Shown here in pieces: positions 1 through 8,850 of a DNA stretch of 64,000 nucleotides. Numbering within the stretch: position 1 is the first letter of the stretch; each line of letters starts with the position of its first letter. Position numbers and translations under genes: made by a program. The notes under the pieces are model-generated. The model saw only the letters and a list, made by a program, of their open reading frames with translations. It did no database searches and was not told the DNA's origin. This stretch comes from Schauerella fraxinea (GTDB taxonomy: Bacteria; Pseudomonadota; Gammaproteobacteria; Burkholderiales; Burkholderiaceae_B), in NCBI GenBank assembly GCA_030849945.1, contig JAVDKK010000001.1, positions 186,001 to 250,000 on the forward strand. The letters are read 5' to 3'.

Positions 1-464
1 CCCACGGCAATCAAGGCCCAGCGCGGCAACCACAGCAATGCCGCCAATGCCACCATGCTCAAGCCGATCGCCCAGATCACCTGCAGATACACCACCGAGG
101 GCGGAAACTGGAAGGTCCACGCAAAGTTGATCACGATCATTTCAAGCAGGATCAGGAAGACGCCGCGTTTGAACAAGAAGGCCGACACTGCAGCACGATT
201 GCCGGCTTTATCGCCATAAAGCCACGCCGACAGCCCGGTAAGAAACACAAACACCGGTGCGCAAAGATGCGCCAAGAGCCGCGAAAAGAAGAGCGTGGGA
301 TCGGTGCTCGCCACGTCCATCGGGTCGCTGACTTGATGGTGCAGGAAGAAGGTCTCACGCACGTGATCGAGCAGCATGATGACGATCACCAGGCCGCGCA
401 GCGCGTCGATGGAGAGCAAGCGAGACGAGGAGGCGGACGTAGCGGGCAATGGCGAAAGCGACAT
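1..464 (-). CDS. DUF1624 / HGSNAT-like membrane acyltransferase, C-terminus cut by window edge
   Basis: Reading leftward from an ATG at 464, an open frame of 154 codons runs off the window without a stop. The protein begins with a short Ser/Ala-rich tail and then SIDALRGLVIVIMLLDHVRE, the N-terminal signature of the DUF1624 (heparan-alpha-glucosaminide N-acetyltransferase-like) family; the DHVRE His is the conserved one. At least three hydrophobic segments follow (about residues 19-35, 63-80 and 95-113), as expected of a multispanning inner-membrane protein that moves acyl groups across the membrane. The substrate cannot be told. It is divergent from the GH15 gene, with a palindrome between them. 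No strong ribosome binding site is visible before the ATG, so the exact start is a best guess. Confidence 0.75.
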   Translation of the reverse strand, partial: MSLSPLPATSASSSRLLSIDALRGLVIVIMLLDHVRETFFLHHQVSDPMDVASTDPTLFFSRLLAHLCAPVFVFLTGLSAWLYGDKAGNRAAVSAFLFKRGVFLILLEMIVINFAWTFQFPPSVVYLQVIWAIGLSMVALAALLWLPRWALIAV

Positions 465-500
465 GAGGCAAGAAAAATCGAGGAGCGTGAGGCAGCGATT

Positions 501-518
501 GTAATGTAATAACATTAC
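501..518. promoter_or_regulatory. 18-bp inverted repeat between divergent genes
   Basis: Perfect arms GTAATGT and ACATTAC flank a 4-base AATA centre, in an AT-rich patch of an otherwise GC-rich 199-bp divergent intergenic region (465-663). The position, about 40 bp upstream of the leftward start and 146 bp upstream of the rightward start, suits a dimeric repressor operator acting on the DUF1624-like gene. The binding protein is unknown. Confidence 0.5.
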
Positions 519-663
519 TTTTCAAGCCCTTTCCTGACGAATTCCTGATCTCCGGGAACAAGTCGTGCAGACGCGGACTCCAACCTCGTCGAGGCCGGAA
601 ACACACGCTTGACGCTCTTGCGCGAATTCGGCCTCCCGCACCGCCTTAGGAGAACCGCCCCTG

Positions 664-2520
664 ATGACCACACACAGCCGCGCCACATCCTCCGATGACG
701 TTCGTGACCTCATCGCCACGCAACGCCCGATCGAAGCGCACGGCATCGTGGGCGATATGCGCACCGCCGCGCTCATCGCCGACGATGGCACCGTCGACTT
801 CTTCTGCTGGCCCGAGTTCGACAGCCCGTCGCTGTTCGTGTCGTTGCTGGATGCGCCGCGCGCCGGCGCCTTCCAATTGGCACCCGATCTGCCGGGCGCC
901 CGGCGCATGCAGATTTATCTGCCGGACACGAATGTGCTGGTCACGCGTTGGCTCTCGGACGAAACGATTGTGGAAGTCACCGACTTCATGCCGATCTATC
1001 CCGTCGATCGTGAGTCACGCCTCGTGCGCATCGTGCGCGCGATCGGTGGCGATGCACGCATCGATATGCATTGCGCCGTGCGCCTCGATTACGCGCGCGC
1101 CGACACACAAGCGCGCGCGAACGGCGACGACATTTGCTTCAGCGCCGAGGGGCAGCCCAGCGTACGCCTGGCGGCGAGCCGTCCGATGGCGATTGACGAC
1201 AACGCCGCACACGCCAGCTTTCAGCTGCGCGAAGGCGAAACCGCCGAGTTCATTCTCGGCGGCGCCGATGACGAGCTCGTGCGCACCGACGACATCGCCA
1301 ACTGCTATAGCGACACGGTCACGTTCTGGCAACGCTGGATCGGCACGTCGAACTATCGCGGCCGGTGGCGCGAGATGGTGCAGCGTTCTGCATTGGCGCT
1401 CAAACTGCTCACGTCGCGCACGACCGGCGCCATTGCAGCGGCCGCAACATTCGGTCTGCCCGAAAGCCCCGGCGGCGAACGCAACTGGGACTATCGCTAT
1501 ACGTGGATCCGCGACGCCTCGTTCACCATCTACGCGTTCATGCGCCTGGGCTTTACCGAAGAGGCCAACGACTTCATGCGCTGGACCGCCAAGCGTGTGA
1601 CCACCGATGCGCAGGGCAAGAACGTGTTGAGCATCATGTACACGATGGATGGCCACGAGGATATCGAGGAGAGCAATCTCGATCACCTCATCGGTCATGG
1701 TGGCGCGCTGCCGGTGCGCATCGGCAATGGCGCACACGATCAGGTGCAGCACGACATCTACGGCGAACTGCTCGACGGCATTTACTTGAGCAACAAATAC
1801 GGCGAAGCCATTTCCCATCAAGGCTGGAAGCACGTGGTGGCGATCGTCGACGAAGCCTGCGAACGCTGGAATACGCCCGATGTGGGCATCTGGGAAATGC
1901 GCGGCGAACCGCAGCATTTTCTGCATTCACGGCTGATGTGCTGGGTTGCTGTCGATCGTGCCATCCGTCTGGCGCAGAAGCGCTCGTTACCTGCGCCATT
2001 CAAACGCTGGAACGACGTGCGGGCGGCAATTCACGACGACATCTGGAATAATTTCTGGGACGAAGAAGCCGGCCACTTCGTGCAGCGATTGGGCAGCAAA
2101 GCCCTCGACGGCTCGTTGCTGCTGATGCCGCTGTTGCGCTTCGTGGGCGCGACCGACCCCTGCTGGTTGGCCACGCTGGACGCGATCGAGAAGCGCCTTG
2201 TGCGCGATGGCATGGTGCGCCGCTATCTGCTCGAAGATACGCCCTGCGATGGGCTGAAAGGCGAAGAAGGGGCGTTTGCGGCCTGCTCCTTCTGGTACGT
2301 CGAGTGCCTGGCGCGCGCCGGCCGCCTGGATCATGCGCGCAGCGAGTTCGACAAGCTGATGTCGTATGCCAATCCGTTGGGGCTCTACGCCGAAGAGTTC
2401 GACCCCAAGGGCCATCATCTGGGCAATACCCCGCAAGCCCTCACGCACCTGGCGCTGATCAGTGCGGCCACCTTTCTCGACCGCAAGCTCGACGGCAAAG
2501 ATACGCACTGGCAGCCTTGA
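664..2520 (+). CDS. Glycoside hydrolase family 15 (glucoamylase/trehalase-like)
   Basis: 618 aa cytoplasmic enzyme without a signal peptide. The N-terminal part (about 20-260) is the trehalase-like/DUF5911 beta-sandwich domain, opening with IEAHGIVGDMRTAALIADDG and FFCWPEFDSPS. The rest is the (alpha/alpha)6 barrel with RNWDYRYTWIRDASFT near residue 275. The usual GH15 general acid lies in GIWEMRGEPQHF (Glu411) and the general base in GLYAEEFDP (Glu577 or Glu578); both are present. Family members hydrolyse alpha-glucosidic bonds in glucans, trehalose or related storage sugars; the exact substrate cannot be read off. An AGGAG at 648-652 stands 11 bp before the ATG and supports this start. It is a single-gene unit, convergent with the Bug gene downstream. 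Confidence 0.9.
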   Translation: MTTHSRATSSDDVRDLIATQRPIEAHGIVGDMRTAALIADDGTVDFFCWPEFDSPSLFVSLLDAPRAGAFQLAPDLPGARRMQIYLPDTNVLVTRWLSDETIVEVTDFMPIYPVDRESRLVRIVRAIGGDARIDMHCAVRLDYARADTQARANGDDICFSAEGQPSVRLAASRPMAIDDNAAHASFQLREGETAEFILGGADDELVRTDDIANCYSDTVTFWQRWIGTSNYRGRWREMVQRSALALKLLTSRTTGAIAAAATFGLPESPGGERNWDYRYTWIRDASFTIYAFMRLGFTEEANDFMRWTAKRVTTDAQGKNVLSIMYTMDGHEDIEESNLDHLIGHGGALPVRIGNGAHDQVQHDIYGELLDGIYLSNKYGEAISHQGWKHVVAIVDEACERWNTPDVGIWEMRGEPQHFLHSRLMCWVAVDRAIRLAQKRSLPAPFKRWNDVRAAIHDDIWNNFWDEEAGHFVQRLGSKALDGSLLLMPLLRFVGATDPCWLATLDAIEKRLVRDGMVRRYLLEDTPCDGLKGEEGAFAACSFWYVECLARAGRLDHARSEFDKLMSYANPLGLYAEEFDPKGHHLGNTPQALTHLALISAATFLDRKLDGKDTHWQP

Positions 2521-2521
2521 G

Positions 2522-2557
2522 AAAAACCCCGGCTTCACAATGCGAGCGAAGCCGGGG
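2522..2557 (-). terminator. Rho-independent terminator of the Bug/amidohydrolase operon
   Basis: A perfect 10-bp stem (CCCCGGCTTC at 2527-2536, GAAGCCGGGG at 2548-2557) with an 11-base loop. The run of five A at 2522-2526 becomes a U tract only when read on the minus strand, so the terminator primarily serves the leftward operon ending at 2628. The stem itself could also slow transcription from the GH15 gene. Confidence 0.85.
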
Positions 2558-2627
2558 TCGTCAGAATCAGCACTAAGCGCAGCGTCATGTTGGGCACACG
2601 TCTACGATCCCAGCCTCTGCAGGGTTA

Positions 2628-3611
2628 TCAATTCAGCGTGAGGTTCGCCTCTTTCACCACCCGTTCCCACTTCACCAATTCGGCGCGGCGGAAGTCGTCG
2701 AGCGCTTGCGGTGTGGAACCGATCGGCTCGGCGCCGAAGCCCTTCAGCTTGGCATCGATTTCCGGATCCTTGAGCACCTCGGCCAATGCGGTCGAGAGCG
2801 TGTTCACAATGGCAGGATCGGTGCCGGCCGGCGCAAACACGGCATTCCATTCATAGGACGCAAAGCCCGGCACACCCGCTTCGGCAATGGTGGGCAGATC
2901 GGGCGCTGCGGGTGAGCGGGCCGTGCCACCCACGGCAATCGGACGCAGCTTGCCGCTTTGAATATGCGTCCATGCCGACCCCATGCTCGCAAACATCACC
3001 GGCACCTGACCGGCCATCACGTCGATCATGGCTGGGCCGCCGCCCTTGTAAGCCACATGCTCGAGGTGCGTCTTGGCAAGCATATTGAACAACTCACCCG
3101 ACAAGTGCTGCGCCGAACCCGGACCCGCCGAGGCGAAGTACACCGGCTTATCCGCTTGCTGACCCAAAGCGATCAGTTCCTTGACGGACTGCAGCGGATA
3201 GGACGGTGTGACCACCAGTACGTTGGGCACGCGCAGCAGCAGCGATACCGGCGCGAAATCCTTCAAGGTGTCGAACGTCATCTTGCTGTTCAGCGCCGGA
3301 TTTTGCGAGTGGTTCGAAGCGTCGAGCATCAGCGTGTAGCCGTCGGGCTTGGCACGCGCCACGACCGCGCCGCCGATCATGCCACCGGCGCCGCCACGGT
3401 TCTCGATCACGACGGGTTGACCCAGCTTCTGGCTCAATTTGGGGCCGATCAATCGTGCCACCACATCGACCGTACCGCCGGGCGGATAGGTCACCACCAA
3501 GGTCACGGGCCGCTCGGGATACGCGGCCGCGCTCGGCGCGCTCACACCGAGGACGGCAACGCCGGTCAGGGCCGCGGCCATGACGGCGCGGCGCAGAATG
3601 TTATCGATCAT
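2628..3611 (-). CDS. Bug-family (TctC) periplasmic solute receptor
   Basis: 327 aa with a typical signal peptide (hydrophobic segment about 8-28, cleavage probably after SAAA near residue 30). The mature protein starts YPERPVTLVVTYPPGGTVDVVARLI and continues with GQPVVIENRGGAGG, the two loops that contact the ligand carboxylate in Bug proteins. These receptors normally feed tripartite tricarboxylate transporters, but no TctA/TctB gene lies beside it. It is second in an operon with the amidohydrolase (9-bp gap), which suggests the bound ligand is the substrate or product of that enzyme. The start is supported by GGAGACAACC immediately before the ATG, and a strong terminator follows the gene. 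Confidence 0.9.
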   Translation of the reverse strand: MIDNILRRAVMAAALTGVAVLGVSAPSAAAYPERPVTLVVTYPPGGTVDVVARLIGPKLSQKLGQPVVIENRGGAGGMIGGAVVARAKPDGYTLMLDASNHSQNPALNSKMTFDTLKDFAPVSLLLRVPNVLVVTPSYPLQSVKELIALGQQADKPVYFASAGPGSAQHLSGELFNMLAKTHLEHVAYKGGGPAMIDVMAGQVPVMFASMGSAWTHIQSGKLRPIAVGGTARSPAAPDLPTIAEAGVPGFASYEWNAVFAPAGTDPAIVNTLSTALAEVLKDPEIDAKLKGFGAEPIGSTPQALDDFRRAELVKWERVVKEANLTLN

Positions 3612-3620
3612 GGTTGTCTC

Positions 3621-4454
3621 CTAGATTTTGAATAAGTGTGCTGCCGTCGCGCCAAGGATGGCGCGGCGCTCGGCGGCGGGGGTGATCCAGTCGTCCAGCT
3701 GCTGACGGCAGGTGTCGAAATCGGTGACGTCGCGGTGTTCGGTATGGGGCCAATCGCTGCCCCACACCAGACGCTCGGCGCCGAATGCGCCCAGCAGCAA
3801 GCGCGCGGCATGGGCACTTTGCGCGAGGGCGTCAGCGCCCGTCCAATTGCGGTAGGCCGCCGAAAGCTTCACCCACACGTGTCCGCTCGCGGCTTGCGTG
3901 AGCAGATAGGCAAAGCCCGGATCGTCCACGCCCTGGCGCGGATCGGGCCGCCCAAAGTGATCGACCACCACGCGGCAACCGGCGGCACGCAACGGTGCCA
4001 GCACGTGCGGCAGCTCGGCCGCGTGCTGATGCACTTCCACATGCCAGCCCAGATCGTTGACGGCGGCAAGCAATACCGGCCAGGCGCCCGATTTGAAATC
4101 GGGCACCTCGCGGCCGAAGAGGTTGAGGCGGATCCCCACGATGCCGGCGCGGTCCATCTCGCGCAATGCGACGACCGACGTGTCGGGTGACACGACCGCC
4201 ACACCGCGCAAACGCGCAGGCGCGGTACGCAACGCGTCGATCAGATAGCTGTTGTCGACACCGAGAAAACTGGGCTGCACCAGCACGCCATGACTCAACC
4301 CCGCACGATCGAGATGCGCCAGGTACGCCGACAGTTCAGCGTCGTAACCCGGCGTGTAGCGGCGGCCGGCTTCCATCGGCAGATCGCGATGAAACACATG
4401 CGCATGCGTATCGACGGCGAGCGTCGTGAATGGGGCGGGTGCGGTCGGCGTCAT
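3621..4454 (-). CDS. Amidohydrolase-2 family metal-dependent hydrolase (2-pyrone-4,6-dicarboxylate lactonase-like)
   Basis: 277 aa TIM-barrel hydrolase of the Amidohydro_2 group. The metal-binding VDTHAHVF lies near residues 14-21, a conserved His in VDHFGRPD sits mid-protein, and the terminal active-site motif WGSDWPHTEH is near residue 235. Members include LigI, which opens 2-pyrone-4,6-dicarboxylate, and lactonases of sugar or aromatic pathways. The combination with a Bug receptor 9 bp downstream and a divergent LysR gene is a common small catabolic module for an organic acid or lactone. The substrate is not identifiable. A GGAGA about 10 bp before the ATG supports this start. Confidence 0.85.
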   Translation of the reverse strand: MTPTAPAPFTTLAVDTHAHVFHRDLPMEAGRRYTPGYDAELSAYLAHLDRAGLSHGVLVQPSFLGVDNSYLIDALRTAPARLRGVAVVSPDTSVVALREMDRAGIVGIRLNLFGREVPDFKSGAWPVLLAAVNDLGWHVEVHQHAAELPHVLAPLRAAGCRVVVDHFGRPDPRQGVDDPGFAYLLTQAASGHVWVKLSAAYRNWTGADALAQSAHAARLLLGAFGAERLVWGSDWPHTEHRDVTDFDTCRQQLDDWITPAAERRAILGATAAHLFKI

Positions 4455-4571
4455 GGCAGACGTGTCTCCGGGAAGGCGGGCCGGCTACATGAGCGGCACG
4501 CTCGTTATGGTCAATGCGAGCAGTGTAGGCAGCGCATCTATTGTTTTCTATCCTCAAAACCGACTTCTGCT

Positions 4572-4586
4572 ATATCGTTTCGATAT
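4572..4586. promoter_or_regulatory. LysR-type operator overlapping the LysR start codon
   Basis: Perfect inverted repeat ATATCG-TTT-CGATAT with the T-N11-A geometry of LysR boxes. It overlaps the ATG at 4585, suggesting that the regulator limits its own expression, and lies in the 130-bp region divergent from the amidohydrolase/Bug operon. Confidence 0.55.
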
Positions 4587-5472
4587 GGAAACCCGTCACC
4601 TGCGCCATTTTCTGGCGGTCGTCGATCATGGCAGCATCAGCGCTGCTTCCGCATGGTTGGGCATCGCCCAACCGGCGCTCAGCCAATCGCTTGCACGAAT
4701 GGAGAAGGAGCTCGGCTTGCGCCTCTTCGACAGGTCGCGCGCGGGCGCCGCGCCCACGCCGGCGGCGCGTGCCATTCTCGAGGACATCCGGGTGAGTGTG
4801 GCGCGCATCGACGCCGCCGCCTTGCGGGCGCAAGCCATCGCACAAGGCCGGGCCGGCCAGCTCACGGTGGGTCTGGTGTCGTCGGCGCTGTTCGAAACGT
4901 TGCCGCGTGCCCTGCGCGCATTGCGTCGCGAGGCGCCCGACGTGCGCGTGGTGCTCAAGGAGATGAGCAATGTCGAGCAGGCCGAGGCGCTGCACAATGG
5001 CGACATCGACATCGGCTTGATGCACACGCCGGTGGCGGTTGGCGGACGCATGCGAGAACGGTTGCTGGCGCGCGATCGGCTGCTGGCCGCCGTGCCCGAC
5101 GACTTCGTCACCGATGCAAACGGCCATGTGGGTCTGGCACAGATCGCGCAGGCAGGACTCGTGATGTATCCCCAATCGCACTTGCCCGTGCTCTATGCCG
5201 GCATCATGGATGCCATCCGCAAGGCCGGCCTGGATGCGCGCGTGGAGCAGGAAGCCAATCGCACGCTGACCGTACTCGCTTGCGTGGCCGGCGGCTGCGG
5301 TGTGGCGTTGCTACCCACATGGATACGCGCGCTCAAATTCGCCGGCGTGAAATTTTGCGACGTGCGCGACGGCGCGGCCCTGCCCAGCTTCGATCTCAGC
5401 GCCATCTGGCCGGCGCGCACGCAACCCGGGCTGGCGGATATTTTCGCGAATCTCGATCTGGCGCCAACATGA
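4585..5472 (+). CDS. LysR-family transcriptional regulator
   Basis: 295 aa. The winged HTH occupies residues 1-60 (METRHLRHFLAVVDHGSISAAS, then QPALSQSLARMEKELGLRLFDR), followed by the periplasmic-binding-protein-like effector domain. I chose the ATG at 4585 because the domain begins with METRHLRHF; the open frame extends 53 codons upstream but that part resembles no protein. It is divergent from the amidohydrolase and Bug genes and so is their likely regulator. The effector is probably the organic acid handled by that operon (inference). Confidence 0.9.
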   Translation: METRHLRHFLAVVDHGSISAASAWLGIAQPALSQSLARMEKELGLRLFDRSRAGAAPTPAARAILEDIRVSVARIDAAALRAQAIAQGRAGQLTVGLVSSALFETLPRALRALRREAPDVRVVLKEMSNVEQAEALHNGDIDIGLMHTPVAVGGRMRERLLARDRLLAAVPDDFVTDANGHVGLAQIAQAGLVMYPQSHLPVLYAGIMDAIRKAGLDARVEQEANRTLTVLACVAGGCGVALLPTWIRALKFAGVKFCDVRDGAALPSFDLSAIWPARTQPGLADIFANLDLAPT

Positions 5473-5565
5473 TCGGCGATGCGCGGGACGGTGCCGTCAC
5501 CACCGTGCGGCAAAAGCAGAAACACGGCCGATGGGAATCGCCGCCGGCCGCGCAACCGCCCGTGT

Positions 5566-7707
5566 TCAGTTGGGTGCCAACTGCAGGCGATAAGGCGACA
5601 GTTGCGTCACCGGGTCGAGATCCGTACTGTGCACCGTGACGTTGGTGACGCCATGCGCTTGTGCAAGCGGCAATGTGCCTGGAATGCTGTTGAACACCAC
5701 TGGCCCCGATAACGAAGTCGCCGCAAAACGCCAACTGCGATCCAATCCGAACTGAGCCAGATCCAACGTCTTCTTCGCCTTGATGAAGTTGATCAGCACA
5801 TCCCGACTGGCGTCGGGCGCCTGCAGCACGATGTCGCCCTTGCCGCCTTCCAAGCCGGGAAAGTTGCCGCCGCCACTGGCGCGATAGTTGTTGGTCGCCA
5901 CAAGATACGTGTCATTGGCCTGGATCGGCGCACCGGCGTACGTCAGCGACGTGATGCGCGAGCCTTTCGGCCGCGTGATGTCGATCGTGTACTGCAGCGC
6001 GTTGCTCTCGGCATACAGCACATCGAAGTTGAACGTCGGAAACGTCGTGTCCACCAACGGCTGTACATCGGCACGGGCGGGATCGATACGGTTGAATTGC
6101 TCGGCTGTCTTTTCGAGCCATTGCCGCACGGTATCGCCGGTGACCCGCACAACCTGCAAGGTGTTGGGATACAGGTACAGGTCGGCCGCGTTGTTGATCG
6201 CGACGTCGCCCTGCTTCACATTGGTGAAGTCGCCCGGTCCGTTGCGACCGCCCTTGAACGGCGCTGCGGCCGACAGGATCGGCAGGCCGGCGTAGTCGGG
6301 CTGGTTTGCCGCGATATACGTCTTCAGATAATCGATCTGCGCCATGTTGACGATCTGCAGTGCCGACACATCGCCCACCAGCGCGAAGTTGGTCGACAGA
6401 TCGAACGTGGCCTGCCCGATCGGCGTTTTCACGTAATCGATGGTGGCGGTATGCACCCCCGCCACGAGCTGCTGTGTGCCCAGATCAGGCTCGACGTAGG
6501 TGGCGGGCGTGGCGCCGCTTTGCGCCGTCAGCAAGGTTGGCACCCGCTGTACCACCGTTGCGTCGCGCTGCACCTGCCAGCCGCCGTCATACGCCAACGT
6601 CAAATCGATCACGCCCAGATTGTTGCCCCATTGACCGGGCTGAACGGCCGGCACGCCGTTGACCAGCCCTTTCACCGGATCCACACCGGGCTGGCCGACA
6701 AAGGGCGAATTGACCGCGGCGTTAGGGAAAAGCTGATGCTGATGGCCGGTAAGCAAAACATCGATGCCCGGCACTTCGGTCAGGTATCCCGCGCCATTTT
6801 CCATATCGGGCGTGTACGGCGTCGTCATATCGATACCGCCGTGCGCCAGCGCCACCACGATATCCGCGCCGGCGGTTTTCATTTCCGGCACGTAACGCGC
6901 GGCGGTTTCCTTCCAGCCCGTCACTTCGACGTGGCCTTCCAGATTAGCCTTGTCCCATTGCATGATGGGCGGCGGCGCGAAGCCGATCACCCCCACATTG
7001 ACCGTGACTTGAGTCGTCTTGCCATCGGGTGCTGTGGCGTCGAACGTCTTGGGCAGAATCACATAGGGCTTGAAAATTGGCGCCTTGCTGGCTGCCGACA
7101 CCACGTTGGCCGACACGAATGGAAAGCGCGGGGCGGCGCATTGCGCGGCGCCGGTGGGATTGCTCTGCGGCGTGCCCTTGGCGATACCGCTCAAGCCAAA
7201 ATCGACATTCGTGATTTGCGATAGATACGGCAGACCGTAGTTGAACTCGTGATTGCCCATCGTGCCTGCATCCACACCCAAGGCATCCATCTGACGATAG
7301 ATCGCGATCATGTCGCTGCATTGAATCGGATTGACCAGCGCCTGATAGTCCGACAGCGCCGTGCCCTGGATGGTGTCGCCATTATCGAGCAGCACGTGAT
7401 TGGGAAACTGCCGGCGCGCGTTGGCAATCAGCGTGGCCGTGCGATCCACGCCATAGCTCTTATCTTCCGCCAGCTTGTAGTAGTCGTAGCCCAGCACATT
7501 GGCATGCAGGTCGGTCGTCTCCAACACGGCCATCTGCAGGCGCGTGCCCTGAGCGATGGCGGGCGGTGCGGGCTCAGTGGGCGGCGAGCCGGGGCTGGCA
7601 GCCTCGTCGCCGTCGTCCTTGTCATCGCCGCCGCAGGCGCTCAAGCTCAACGCCAGGATGGCAGCAAGCAGTACACGCGCATAGTGCTGGTTGTGAAACG
7701 TCACCAC
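5566..7707 (-). CDS. cpdB: Periplasmic 2',3'-cyclic-nucleotide 2'-phosphodiesterase/3'-nucleotidase, lipoprotein
   Basis: 713 aa, metallophosphatase of the 5'-nucleotidase/CpdB family, about 60 residues longer than E. coli CpdB. It starts with a lipoprotein signal ending LSACGG and a low-complexity acidic/Pro linker to about residue 55. The metal-binding motifs are in order: TDLHAN, DNGDTIQG, MGNHEFNYG and TGHQH. The C-terminal nucleotide-recognition domain includes TNNYRASGGGNFPG. The enzyme would release nucleosides and phosphate from extracellular nucleotides. The start is one of two adjacent GTG codons (7707 or 7704) behind a GAGGAG. It lies 87 bp downstream of the EAL gene on the same strand. 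Confidence 0.9.
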   Translation of the reverse strand: MVTFHNQHYARVLLAAILALSLSACGGDDKDDGDEAASPGSPPTEPAPPAIAQGTRLQMAVLETTDLHANVLGYDYYKLAEDKSYGVDRTATLIANARRQFPNHVLLDNGDTIQGTALSDYQALVNPIQCSDMIAIYRQMDALGVDAGTMGNHEFNYGLPYLSQITNVDFGLSGIAKGTPQSNPTGAAQCAAPRFPFVSANVVSAASKAPIFKPYVILPKTFDATAPDGKTTQVTVNVGVIGFAPPPIMQWDKANLEGHVEVTGWKETAARYVPEMKTAGADIVVALAHGGIDMTTPYTPDMENGAGYLTEVPGIDVLLTGHQHQLFPNAAVNSPFVGQPGVDPVKGLVNGVPAVQPGQWGNNLGVIDLTLAYDGGWQVQRDATVVQRVPTLLTAQSGATPATYVEPDLGTQQLVAGVHTATIDYVKTPIGQATFDLSTNFALVGDVSALQIVNMAQIDYLKTYIAANQPDYAGLPILSAAAPFKGGRNGPGDFTNVKQGDVAINNAADLYLYPNTLQVVRVTGDTVRQWLEKTAEQFNRIDPARADVQPLVDTTFPTFNFDVLYAESNALQYTIDITRPKGSRITSLTYAGAPIQANDTYLVATNNYRASGGGNFPGLEGGKGDIVLQAPDASRDVLINFIKAKKTLDLAQFGLDRSWRFAATSLSGPVVFNSIPGTLPLAQAHGVTNVTVHSTDLDPVTQLSPYRLQLAPN

Positions 7708-7794
7708 AGATTCTCCTCGTTTGGCGAAGCGATTCTGAGGCTGACGTATGACGTGGCAGTGACACCGCGCACGTGCGCGGCACTCGCGGGCCGG

Positions 7795-8661
7795 CTAATC
7801 GAACACGGCGGGATCGACCCGGCCGAGCGCCTTGAAGGCCGGCTTGCAGAAGAAATAGCCCTGCATCAGATCGACCCCGGCGTCGCGCAGAAAATTGCGC
7901 TCCGCGATCGTCTCGATGCCCTCGGCCAACACTTGCACGTCAAGCGCCCGGCACATCGAAACGATGCCAAGCACGATCGCCTGTTTGGGGCGATTGCGAT
8001 CGACGTCGCGTACCAGTTCCATGTCGATCTTGACGATGTCGGGTTGATACTCCGACAGCAAACTCAAGCCGGCATATCCCGCGCCGAAATCGTCGATCGC
8101 CGTGCGAAAGCCGAAGCGGCTGTACTCACGGAAGATGTTGACCAGATGTGGGCGATCCTGCACTTGCTCACCTTCGGTGACTTCGAAGATGATGCGTTCG
8201 ATCGGAAAGCCGTAGGTGCGCGCCGCTTCGAACGTGCTTTGAATGCAGGCCTTGGGCTGATACACGGCGTTGGGCAGAAAATTGATGGACAGGGATTCCT
8301 TCATCCCCAACGCTGCCGCGCCGCGGATGGCTTGCACGCGGCACGCCTGATCGAAGGAATAACGCGTGTCGTCATTGACCTGCGCCAGCACGGAGGCGGC
8401 CGACTCGCCATTTGGCCCGCGCACCAATGCCTCATGCGCATACACACTGCGCGTGCTCAACTGCACGATTGGCTGATAGGCGAAGGTGAACTCGAAATCG
8501 AGCGCCGCAGCATTCTTGCAGCGGCCGCAGCCGGGCATCGATCCGGCATCGGCATCCGACGTCGACGACGACCCCGATTGGCGCGGCCGGTCGGGCACGG
8601 CGGCCGCGAACGCCAAGACTTGGGAATGCAAAGGCACGACAGCGGTTTGCGCACTACCCAC
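7795..8661 (-). CDS. EAL-domain cyclic-di-GMP phosphodiesterase
   Basis: 288 aa, a stand-alone EAL domain (about 55-285) after a short N-terminal tail containing a CGRC motif that might bind a metal. All residues needed for c-di-GMP cleavage are visible: EALVRG, the Asn of LSINFLPN, the Glu of IIFEVTEGE, DDFGAGYAGL, the Lys of VKIDMELVR and the Glu of LAEGIET. It is therefore expected to be an active phosphodiesterase. No GGDEF, PAS or membrane segment is present, so input must come through partners or expression. The start is a GTG at 8661, supported by TTGGAG 5-6 bp upstream. Confidence 0.9.
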   Translation of the reverse strand: MGSAQTAVVPLHSQVLAFAAAVPDRPRQSGSSSTSDADAGSMPGCGRCKNAAALDFEFTFAYQPIVQLSTRSVYAHEALVRGPNGESAASVLAQVNDDTRYSFDQACRVQAIRGAAALGMKESLSINFLPNAVYQPKACIQSTFEAARTYGFPIERIIFEVTEGEQVQDRPHLVNIFREYSRFGFRTAIDDFGAGYAGLSLLSEYQPDIVKIDMELVRDVDRNRPKQAIVLGIVSMCRALDVQVLAEGIETIAERNFLRDAGVDLMQGYFFCKPAFKALGRVDPAVFD

Positions 8662-8850
8662 AGGTTCTCCAATCGGATTTGAGGCCGGCTCGACCGTTTC
8701 TTGCCAAACTTATTTTCAGCAAAGCAGCATGGTTTAGCAAGCGATGTGCCGCGCTTTCAGACAAACCACTGTCCGCACCTTGCGCCATTCCCACGCCGAG
8801 CGGGGTATTGTGCCCCGCTCAGCCTGCCCCGTTGCAGTAGACTTTCGCCT

